From: Planctomycetota bacterium
GTDB taxonomy: Bacteria; Planctomycetota; PLA2; JAEUHO01
Direction: 5' to 3'
DNA: 64,000 bases
Assembly (NCBI GenBank): GCA_020851795.1
Contig: JADZCA010000006.1
Location: forward strand, 62,001-126,000
This document shows, piece by piece, positions 55,301 through 62,563 of the stretch (the stretch's first letter is position 1; each line of letters begins with the position of its first letter). Position numbers and translations under genes: made by a program. Below the pieces are notes generated by a model. It made no database searches, had not been told where the DNA came from, and saw only the letters and a program-made list of their open reading frames with translations.

Positions 55301-55455
55301 GCGTCGGCCGCCTGCTCGGGCGCGGGCGGCGGCGCAGGCTTCGAGGGAGCGGCCGCGGCGGGGGGCGGAGCCGGCGCGACCGGCGGCGCGTCCTCCGCGT
55401 GCACCGCGGGGGCGCGCCCCAGCAGGACGAGGCTGGCTACGACGGTCCATCTCAT
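52354..55455 (-). CDS. Exported TPR-CHAT (caspase-like) protease, array copy 1
   Basis: The predicted protein has 1033 residues. A Sec signal peptide (RWTVVASLVLLGRAPAVHA, cleaved before EDAPP) and a Pro/Ala linker come first. A conserved module follows (about residues 50-130: DPDPWLVADELIRRG, LPEYVASRRGKPDD). About eight TPR-like 40-residue units (LGDYAKAL type) run from about 250 to 570. A helical linker (ETRAVAALRKALDGGDLAATK) leads to the CHAT domain with the caspase-like dyad His893 (LACHGLVN) and Cys938 (LSACETGKG). Its ATG overlaps the stop of copy 2, and its stop overlaps the stump of copy 5, so it is part of one operon. CHAT proteases are often activated by bound partners through the TPRs; substrate unknown. 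Confidence 0.9.
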   Translation of the reverse strand: MRWTVVASLVLLGRAPAVHAEDAPPVAPAPPPAAAAPSKPAPPPAPEQAADAVLAALAAKDDAALKALASRDEPDPWLVADELIRRGRHDDADAFAKAAPRVDVERLPEYVASRRGKPDDAERRARLARANAALAAREFAPALDTLGAAESGPIEDVVGVRLRMGRGLALAGLVRVEDAAAAFFGVGEAAEQLGWLLRARAAFNESGVVADRGGAPASALRAWERFLAVEERRGDRTWAALTMVNIGIDLYSLGDYAKALSIHARALAVSEESGDRQTAADALGNLGLVHQALGDYLKALRFEERALAAKEALGDRRGAAASLGTIGVIHYRLGDYARALLFYERSLAAKEALADQAGAARTLGNLGVVYRKLGDYAKALSFQERALEAAEALGDRQTTANALDNLGLVHHALGNYAKALSCHERALAASEALGDRAGAAGTLNNIGVVHRSLGDYARALLFYERSLAAKEAMGDQAGAARTLGNLGVVYSRLGDHAKALALFERALTSAEALGDRAGAAMTLGHIGVVHVALGDLASALAFARRAVRAQAQSVQGLSAEEGAGARGPLAWLYDVGGTAAVALKDASELSYFVESGRTGALLEGLSARDVLWSAAVPEFLRAEESKARASETRAVAALRKALDGGDLAATKARRAELEAAQVEVAAVVSRIQREAKAGAALVYPEAATLDEIRATLDAGDVLVLYALFEKEAAALVVEREGARIVTLGPRAPIDAAADAAAEALSDDASDPAAALRALADLVVKPLALRDGTKRVLVSPAGALSYVPFAALMPDRTVAYLPSGTTYRFLREEDGLRGEGVLALGDPDYETKVDERSLAVHRGAAGKLVRLPATRDEALAVGTTTLLGADATEAGLRKALAERKRWRAVHLACHGLVNTERPALSSLAITAAGDDDGFLTCLDVFRMKVPSDLVVLSACETGKGKVVRGEGIVGLTRAFMFAGSPRVLCSLWKVDDAATAALMTKFYELWNPKDGKPGLPTAEALRQAQEHVRSQENWKHPYYWAAWVLWGLPS
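54001..54720 (-). repeat. 120-bp TPR units with 360-bp super-repeat in CHAT copy 1
   Basis: The TPR part is built of 120-base units. Units around 54001-54120 and 54361-54480 are almost identical in DNA (same run coding LGDYARALLFYERSLAAKEA), exactly three units apart. Neighbouring units in between differ more, which points to a recent duplication of a three-unit block. The tract could expand or contract by recombination. Confidence 0.75.
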
Positions 55456-58400
55456 GAGGGCAGCCCCCACAGCACCCACGCAGCCCAATAGTACGGGTGC
55501 TTCCACTTCTCCTGGCTGCGTACGTGCTCTTGCGCCGCGCGCAAAGCCTCTGCCGTCCCCATTCCTTTGGCTCCCGTCTTCGGGTTCCAAAGCTCGTAGA
55601 ACTTCGTCATCAGTGCCGCCGTCGCCGCGTCGTCCACCTTCCACAGCGAGCAGATCACGCGAGGGCTCCCCGCATACATGAACGCACGAGTCAGCCCCAC
55701 GATCCCCTCGCCGCCCACGATCTTCCCCTTGCCCGTCTCGCAGGCCGAGAGCACCACGAGGTCGGCGGGAAGCTCCATCTGGAGCACCTCGATCGCCGTG
55801 AGGAAGCCGTCGTCGTCCCCGACCGGCGTGAGCGCGAGCGACGACAGCGTCGGTCGGTCCGGGTTGACGAGCCCGTGGCAGGCGAAGTGGATCGCGCGCC
55901 AGCGGCCCGGCCGCTTCGAGAGCGCCGCCCGAAGTCCCGGCTCGGAAGCCTCCCGGCCGACCAACGCCACGTCCCCGACCGACTTCGCCTCCTCCCGGGT
56001 CCCCGGCAGCGAGAGCAACCGTCCCCCGCGCGTCCCGCCGGGCGCGCCCGCCGCCAGCGGCGCGTACAAGCCGAGCGCGATCGGGTCGAACTTCGCCGTG
56101 TAGTCGGCATCGCCCAGCGCCAGCACCTGCGCGCCGCGCCGGTCCTTCTCGTCCAGCAGCACCCCGTACGTCGTCCCCGACGCCTGGTAGGCCACCACGA
56201 GCTCGGGCACGAGCGCGGCGAACGGCACGTACGACAGCGGCCCCTCCGGTGACACCAGCAGGCGAGTCGTCTGCGGCACGAGCCCCAGCGGCTTGACCAG
56301 CAGGTCCCGCAGTCGGGCGAGCGCCGCCGTGGGGTCGGCCGACGCGTCGTCCGCCTCGAGCGCCTCGCACGCGGTCACGACTGCCGAAGACGCGCCGAGC
56401 GCGACGATGCGCGCCTCTTCCTGGGTCAGCACGAGCGCGTGCGCGGGCCCGTCCCCCTCGGACAGCCCGTAGAGCACGAGCGCCTCGCCCGCGACGAGGA
56501 AGCGCTGGAGGTCCTCGACGGGCGTCGCCACCGGGTACCAGAGCCCCGCCACCTTCTTCGCCTCGCGCTGGATCCGCTCGCCGACTTCCTGCACCTGGCC
56601 GCGAGCCGCCTTGAGTTCGTCGTCGCGCGCCCGGATCGCGACGAGGTCGTCGCCGTCGAGCGCCTTCGCGTACCCGACGAGCGCCCGCGCCTCGGCCGAC
56701 CGCGCCTGTGCCTCGGCGACGCGCAGGGTCTCAGGCAGCGCGGCGTGGCGCAGCGCGTCCCGGGCGTCGAGCGACTCGAGCATCGTCCCCGCCCGTCCGC
56801 TCTCGACGAAGAACGCCGCCTCGGAGGCGTCGTCGAGCTTCGCCGCCGCCGCGAGGCCCGTCGAGAAGAGCGACGCGTACCGCGCCCTCGCGGTCGCTCC
56901 CTGCTCCTCGCCCAGCCCGCCGACGAGCGTCTTGAGCAGCGAGACGGCACGGTGGGCGTCCGAGAGCGCGCGTCCCGAGTCGCCGGACTGGAGGCGCACC
57001 GCCGCGAGATTGCCGAGCGCGTCCACGAGCAGTTGGATCGCGCCCAGCTTCTCCGCGGCGCGGGCGGAGCGCTCGAGGAACTTGATCGCCTTCGTGGAGT
57101 CCCCGAGCGTGTGCTGGACCGTCCCGATGCGGATCAGCATCGAGGCCGCCCCCGCCTTGTCCCCCAGTGCCTCCTGCGCCGCGAGCGCCCGCTCGAAGAC
57201 CGACAGCGCCCTCGCGGTGTCCCCGAGCACTTCGTGGACGCCGCCGATGTTCCCCAGCGTCCGGGCGGCCCCCATCTGGTCCCCCATCGACTCGTGCATC
57301 CCCAGCGTGCGCTCGAAGGTCGCGAGTGCCTTCGCGTGGTCCCCGAGCGACTGCTCCACGACGCCGATGTTGCCTGACGTCGTGGCCGCTCCCGCCTTGT
57401 CCCCCAGCGCCTCCTTCGCCGCCAGCGCGCGCTCGAACATCGCGAGGGCCTTCGCGTGGTCCCCGAGCGTGGCGTGGACGACGCCGAGGTCGCCCAGCGT
57501 CCCGGCCGCGCCCGCCTTGTCGCCCAGCGCCTCCTTCGCCGCCAGCGCGCGCTCGAAGGTCGAGAGCGCCTTCGCGTAGCTCCCGAGCCGGAAGTGGACC
57601 GTGGCGATGTTGCCGAGCGTCGCAGCCGCACGAGCGTTGTCGCCCAGTGCCTCCGTGGTCGACAGCGCGCGCTCGTAGGTCGAGAGCGCCTTCGGGTACT
57701 CCCCGAGCGCCTCCTGCACCAACCCGATGCTGTTCAGCGTGCCCGCCGCCGCCGCCCTGTCCCCCAGCGCCCCCCACGCCCCCAGCACGCGCTCGTAGAT
57801 CGACAGGGCCTTCGCGTGGTCGCCCATCAGCCGGTAGACGATGCCGATGTTCTGCAGCGTGCCGGTCGCTCCCGCCTTGTCCCCCAGCACCTCCAGCGCC
57901 GCCAACGCCCGCTCGTAGGTCGACAGGGCTTTCGCGTAGTCCCCGCGCGCGTGATGCACACCGCCGATACCGGCCAGGGTCGCGGCCGCCCCCGCCTTGT
58001 TCCCCACCGCCTCCAGGTCCGTCATCGCACGCTCGTACAGCGTCAGCGCCTTCTCGTACTCCCCGAGCGCAACGTGAGCGCTGCCGATCCCGACGAGCGT
58101 CGCTGCCGCCCCCGCTCTGTCCCCCAGCGCTTCGTGCAGGGCCCTCGCGCGTTCGAACGCCGACAGCGCCTTCTCGTACTCGCCGAGTCGATCGTGGAGG
58201 TCCCCGATGGCCTTCAGCGTCCGGGCCGCTCCTGCCTTGTCCCCCAGCGCATCCTGCGTCGCCAGTGCTCGCTCGAGGAACGACCGCGCCCTCCGATGCT
58301 CTCCCATCTGCGTGAGGAGCACGCCGATGCTGCCCATCGTCGTCGCCGCGCCCGCCTTGTCCCCCGACGCCTCCAGCGCCGCAAGCGCCTGCTCGTGGCA

Positions 58401-59210
58401 CGACATCGCCTTCGCGCGGTCCCCGAGCTTGGCGTGGACGAGCCCGATGTTCGACAGCGTCCGGGCCGTCGAGGTGGGGTCTCCGCGCCGCTCGTCCACA
58501 GCGAGCGTCCTCTCGAATGCGACAAGTGCCGCGGCGAATGCTCCGCCGCGGTACGAGGAGTTTCCGGACTGATGGAAGCCGCGGCGAGCGCGCACGAGCC
58601 AGCCGACTCGCTCGGCAGCCTCGCCCGCGCGGAAACAGACGGCTGCCGCGTCCTCGAGCCGCACGAGTCCGGCGAGCGCGGTCCCGAGCATCAGGTGGAG
58701 CCGCACTCCCACCACGTCCTCCAGCGGGCCGGCGTCCGCCGGGCCGAGCGCGGCCAGGGCCTTTGCGAACTCGCGCGCCAAGAGCGCCGCGTCCGCCGTG
58801 GCCATCCGCTCCCGCCGCGCCGGGTCGTCGGGCGTTCCCCGCCGAGACGCGACGTACTCGGGCAGCCGCTCGACGTCCGCCCGCGGCGCCGCCTTGGCGA
58901 ACGCCTCGGCCGCGTCGTGCTGGCCGCGACGGATCAGCTCGTCGGCGACGAGCCACGGGTCGGGGTCGTCCTTGGCCGCCAGCGCCTTCAGCGCTGCATC
59001 GTCCTTCGCCGCAATCGCCGCGAGCACCGCGTCGGCCGATTGCTCGGGGGTCGGAGGCGGAGCCGGCTTCGCGGGAGCCGGGGACACGGGAGCGGCGGGC
59101 GCCGTCGGCGCGGCCGGCGGCGGCGCGTCCGCCGCGCGCGCGGCGCCGCCGCGCGGTGCCAGGCACCCGACGGCGATGGCACACCCGATCACGACGACGA
59201 CGCGCCTCAT
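55452..59210 (-). CDS. Exported TPR-CHAT protease, array copy 2 (divergent)
   Basis: The predicted protein has 1252 residues, the longest of the set. The signal region (RRVVVVIGCAIAVGCLAP, then ARA before ADAPPP) could be a normal signal peptide or, at AVGC, a lipoprotein signal. The conserved N-module (DPDPWLVADELIRRG) and about 13 TPR-like units follow. The CHAT domain has His1112 (FACHGLVN) and Cys1157 (LSACETGKG), so the dyad is intact. Its CHAT domain differs clearly from those of copies 1, 3 and 4 (for example SKRPGRWRAIHFACHG against ERKRWRAVHLACHG), although the last 60 residues are nearly the same. Four-base overlaps join it to copies 1 and 3. It may have a different substrate or regulator. 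Confidence 0.9.
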   Translation of the reverse strand: MRRVVVVIGCAIAVGCLAPRGGAARAADAPPPAAPTAPAAPVSPAPAKPAPPPTPEQSADAVLAAIAAKDDAALKALAAKDDPDPWLVADELIRRGQHDAAEAFAKAAPRADVERLPEYVASRRGTPDDPARRERMATADAALLAREFAKALAALGPADAGPLEDVVGVRLHLMLGTALAGLVRLEDAAAVCFRAGEAAERVGWLVRARRGFHQSGNSSYRGGAFAAALVAFERTLAVDERRGDPTSTARTLSNIGLVHAKLGDRAKAMSCHEQALAALEASGDKAGAATTMGSIGVLLTQMGEHRRARSFLERALATQDALGDKAGAARTLKAIGDLHDRLGEYEKALSAFERARALHEALGDRAGAAATLVGIGSAHVALGEYEKALTLYERAMTDLEAVGNKAGAAATLAGIGGVHHARGDYAKALSTYERALAALEVLGDKAGATGTLQNIGIVYRLMGDHAKALSIYERVLGAWGALGDRAAAAGTLNSIGLVQEALGEYPKALSTYERALSTTEALGDNARAAATLGNIATVHFRLGSYAKALSTFERALAAKEALGDKAGAAGTLGDLGVVHATLGDHAKALAMFERALAAKEALGDKAGAATTSGNIGVVEQSLGDHAKALATFERTLGMHESMGDQMGAARTLGNIGGVHEVLGDTARALSVFERALAAQEALGDKAGAASMLIRIGTVQHTLGDSTKAIKFLERSARAAEKLGAIQLLVDALGNLAAVRLQSGDSGRALSDAHRAVSLLKTLVGGLGEEQGATARARYASLFSTGLAAAAKLDDASEAAFFVESGRAGTMLESLDARDALRHAALPETLRVAEAQARSAEARALVGYAKALDGDDLVAIRARDDELKAARGQVQEVGERIQREAKKVAGLWYPVATPVEDLQRFLVAGEALVLYGLSEGDGPAHALVLTQEEARIVALGASSAVVTACEALEADDASADPTAALARLRDLLVKPLGLVPQTTRLLVSPEGPLSYVPFAALVPELVVAYQASGTTYGVLLDEKDRRGAQVLALGDADYTAKFDPIALGLYAPLAAGAPGGTRGGRLLSLPGTREEAKSVGDVALVGREASEPGLRAALSKRPGRWRAIHFACHGLVNPDRPTLSSLALTPVGDDDGFLTAIEVLQMELPADLVVLSACETGKGKIVGGEGIVGLTRAFMYAGSPRVICSLWKVDDAATAALMTKFYELWNPKTGAKGMGTAEALRAAQEHVRSQEKWKHPYYWAAWVLWGLPS

Positions 59211-62200
59211 GACGGCAGCCCCCACAGCACCCACGCGGCCCAGTAGTACGGGTGCTTCCACTTCTCCTGGCCTCGCACGTGTTCCTGCGCCGCGCGCAGG
59301 GCCTCCGCCGTCCCCATGCCTTTGGAACCCGTCTTCGGGTTCCAAAGGTCGTAGAACTTCGTCATCAGCGCCGCCGTCGCCGCGTCGTCCACCTTCCACA
59401 GCGAGCACAGCACCCGCGGGCTCCCCGCGAACATGAACGCGCGGGTCAGGCCCACGATCCCCTCGCCCTTGACGACCTTGCCCTTGCCCGTCTCGCAGGC
59501 CGAGAGCACCACGAGGTCGGACGGAATCTTCATGCGGAACACGTCGAGGCAGGTCAGGAACCCGTCGTCGTCACCCGCGGCCGTGATCGCGAGCGAGGAC
59601 AGCGCCGGCCGCTCGGTGTTGACGAGCCCGTGGCAGGCGAGGTGGACGGCCCGCCATCGCTTGCGTTCTGCAAGGGCCTTGCGCAGCCCCGCCTCGGTCG
59701 CGTCGGCGCCGAGCAGCGTCGTCGTGCCGATCGCGAGCGCCTCGTCGCGCGTCGCGGGGAGGCGCACCAGCTTGCCTGCCGGCCCGCGGTTCACGGCGAG
59801 CGCCCGCTCGTCGATCTTGGTCTCGTAGTCGGGGTCGCCCACCGCGAGCACGGCCTCGCCGCGCAGCGCCTCCTCCTCGCGCAGCAGGCGGTAGCTCGTC
59901 CCCGAAGGCACGTAGGCCACCGTGCGATCCCGCATGAGCGCCGCGAAAGGGACGTACGACAGCAGCCCGGTCGGTGAGACGAGCACGCGCTTCGTGCCCT
60001 CACCGAGCGCCAGCGGCTTGACGACGAGGTCGGCCAGCGCGGTGAGCGCCGCCGAGGGGTCGCTCGCGTCGTCGGCGAGCGCCTCCGCCACCGCCTCGGC
60101 CGCCGCGTCGATCGGCGCGCGGGGCCCGAGCGCCACGATGCGCGCGCCCTCGCGCTCGACGACGAGCGCCGCCGCGTCCGTCTCGAACAGCGCGTAGAGC
60201 ACGAGCGCGTCGTCCGTCTCCAGCGTCGCGCGGATCTCGTCGAGCGTCGAGGCCTCGGGATAGACGATCGACGCGCCCGCCTTCGCCTCGCGCTGGATCC
60301 GCGACACGACCGCCGCCACCTGCTCCTGCGCCGCCTGAAGCTCCGCGCGGCGGGCCTTCGTCGCCGCGAGGTCGCCCCGGTCGAGCGCCTTGCGCAGCGC
60401 TGCGACGGCGCGCGTCTCGGCCGCGCGGGCCTTCGACTCTTCGGCGCGCAGGGCCTCGGGCACCGCCGCCGACGCGAGCGCCTCGCGCGCCGAGAGCCCC
60501 TCGAGCAACGCACCCGCCCGACCGTTCTCCAGGAAGTAGGCCAGCTCCGCCGCGTCCCGCAGCGACACGGCCGCGTGCCCGCCGACGTCGTAGACGAACC
60601 CCAGGGGATCGCGCGCCGTCGAGCCCTCCTCCGCGGAGAGTCCTCTCACGAGCGACGACTGCGCGGTCACGGCGCGGCGTGCGAGGGCCGCGGCCGTCGC
60701 AGACCTCCCCATCTTCGAATGGACGACCCCGAGGTTGCCTAGCGTCCGCACCGCCCTAGACCGGAGCCCGAGGTCCTCCTCGACGGCGAGCTCACGCTCG
60801 AAGAACGAGAGCGCCTTCGCACGGTCTCCACGGCGCTCGTACACGACGCCGAGGTTGCCCAGCGTCAAGGCAGCCCCCGTCCGGTCGCCCGACGCCTCCT
60901 GGACCGCCAGCGCCCGCTCGTAGGTCGACAGCACCCTCGCGTCGTCTCCGAGCGCCGCGTGCACGTTCGCGATGTTGCTCAACGTCGCCGCCGCCCCCGT
61001 CTTGTCGCCGAGCGCCTCCTTCGCCGCCCACGCGCGCTCGTGACACGACAGCGCGCCGGCGAAGTCCCCGAGCTCGAACCGGGCGGTGCCGAGGTTCCCG
61101 AGCGTCAGCGCGGCGTGGACGCGGTCCCCCAGCGCCTCCTGCGCGGCGAGCGCCCGCTCGAACGCCTCGAGCGCCCGGACGTGATCGCCGAGCGACTGAT
61201 GGACGACGCCGAGGTTGCCGAGAGTGATGGCGGCCCCCCGTCGGTCGCGCAGCGCCTCCTCCTCGGCGAGCGCACGCTCGTCGGCGGAGAGGGCCTGCGC
61301 GAAGTTCCCGAGCGCGTGATGGACCATGCCCACGTTGCCCAGTGTCTGCGCCGCTCCCGCCCTGTCGCCCAGCGTCTGCTGCACCGCCAACGCGCGCTCC
61401 AAGAGCGCCAACGCCGATTCGTGGCTTCCGAGCGCGAACTGGATCATGCCGATGTCGCCGAGCGTCCTGGCCGCCAACCGTTCCTCGCCGAGCTCCTGGT
61501 ACGCTGCGAGCGCTCGCTCGGCGACCGACCGCGCCTTCGCGACATCGCCGAGGTTCTTCAGGACGAGGGCGAGGTTCGCGCGCGTCTTCGCGGCGCCGAG
61601 CGCGTCGCCGAGCGCCTCGAACATCGTCAGGACGCGCTCCTGGATCGCCAGCGCCTTCTCGTAGTCGCCCAGCGCTTCGTGTTCGATGCCGACGTTGCCG
61701 AGCGCTCGGGCCGTCGCGGCCCGGTCACCCAGCGCTTCGAACCCGGCGAGCGCTCGCTCGCGGAACCCGAGCGCCGTCGCATGGTCCCCGAGCGCCGCGT
61801 GGGCTCCGCCGATGCGGTCGAGCAACGCGTTCACCCACCAGCGGCTGCCGCGCCGCTCGGCGAGCGACAGCGCCTGCGCCCACGAGGCGAGCGCGGCCTC
61901 GTGCGCCGCGCGTCGAGCGTGTGCGGCCCCGGCACCGTGGAGCACCTCGGTCGCGCGCGCGAGCCACCCCATGCGGCGGGCGGTTTCGCCGGCGGCGGCG
62001 AACGCCGCGGCGGCCTCCTCGTGGCGCGCGAGCCGTCCGAGCGCGGACGCCCGGCCCGCCGTGAGCCGCACCCCGACGACGTCGTCGATGGGCTCTGGCT
62101 TCGCCGGACCGAGCGCCTCGAGCATCTGGGCGGGCTTGCCAGCGGCCAACGCCGCGCTCGCCGATGCCAGCCGCTCCCGCCGAGCCGGGTCGTCGGGCTT

Positions 62201-62563
62201 CCCGCGACGCGACGCGACGTAGCCCGGCAGGGCCTCCGTGTCCACGCGCGGCGCCGCCTTCGCGAATGCGTCGGCGACGTCGAACTCGCCGCGGCGGATC
62301 AACTCGTCGGCGACGAGCCACGGGTCGGGGGCGTCCTTGGCAGCGAGCGCCTTCAGCGCCACGTCGTCCTTCGCCGTGACGGCGGCGAGCACTCCGTCGG
62401 CCGCTTGCTCGGGGGTCGGCGGCGGAGCCGGCTTCGGGGGGGAAGGGGCGGCGGGGACGGGGGACGGCGTCGGCGCGACGGGCGGCGAGGGCGGCGCGTC
62501 CTCCGCGCGCGCCGTCACCGACAGCGCCAGCAGGATCGCGGTCGCGACGAACGTCCGCCTCAT
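59207..62563 (-). CDS. Exported TPR-CHAT protease, array copy 3
   Basis: The predicted protein has 1118 residues. A signal peptide (RRTFVATAILLALSVTARA, cleaved before EDAPP) and a Pro-rich linker are followed by the conserved module (DPWLVADELIRRGEFD) and about ten TPR-like units. The helical linker and CHAT domain resemble copy 1 closely, with His978 (LACHGLVN) and Cys1023 (LSACETGKG). The extreme C-terminus (WNPKTGSKGMGTAEALRAAQ) instead matches copy 2, not copies 1 and 4 (WNPKDGKPGLP), so the gene looks mosaic. It overlaps its neighbours by four bases at both ends (ATGA), consistent with one polycistronic array. Confidence 0.9.
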   Translation of the reverse strand: MRRTFVATAILLALSVTARAEDAPPSPPVAPTPSPVPAAPSPPKPAPPPTPEQAADGVLAAVTAKDDVALKALAAKDAPDPWLVADELIRRGEFDVADAFAKAAPRVDTEALPGYVASRRGKPDDPARRERLASASAALAAGKPAQMLEALGPAKPEPIDDVVGVRLTAGRASALGRLARHEEAAAAFAAAGETARRMGWLARATEVLHGAGAAHARRAAHEAALASWAQALSLAERRGSRWWVNALLDRIGGAHAALGDHATALGFRERALAGFEALGDRAATARALGNVGIEHEALGDYEKALAIQERVLTMFEALGDALGAAKTRANLALVLKNLGDVAKARSVAERALAAYQELGEERLAARTLGDIGMIQFALGSHESALALLERALAVQQTLGDRAGAAQTLGNVGMVHHALGNFAQALSADERALAEEEALRDRRGAAITLGNLGVVHQSLGDHVRALEAFERALAAQEALGDRVHAALTLGNLGTARFELGDFAGALSCHERAWAAKEALGDKTGAAATLSNIANVHAALGDDARVLSTYERALAVQEASGDRTGAALTLGNLGVVYERRGDRAKALSFFERELAVEEDLGLRSRAVRTLGNLGVVHSKMGRSATAAALARRAVTAQSSLVRGLSAEEGSTARDPLGFVYDVGGHAAVSLRDAAELAYFLENGRAGALLEGLSAREALASAAVPEALRAEESKARAAETRAVAALRKALDRGDLAATKARRAELQAAQEQVAAVVSRIQREAKAGASIVYPEASTLDEIRATLETDDALVLYALFETDAAALVVEREGARIVALGPRAPIDAAAEAVAEALADDASDPSAALTALADLVVKPLALGEGTKRVLVSPTGLLSYVPFAALMRDRTVAYVPSGTSYRLLREEEALRGEAVLAVGDPDYETKIDERALAVNRGPAGKLVRLPATRDEALAIGTTTLLGADATEAGLRKALAERKRWRAVHLACHGLVNTERPALSSLAITAAGDDDGFLTCLDVFRMKIPSDLVVLSACETGKGKVVKGEGIVGLTRAFMFAGSPRVLCSLWKVDDAATAALMTKFYDLWNPKTGSKGMGTAEALRAAQEHVRGQEKWKHPYYWAAWVLWGLPS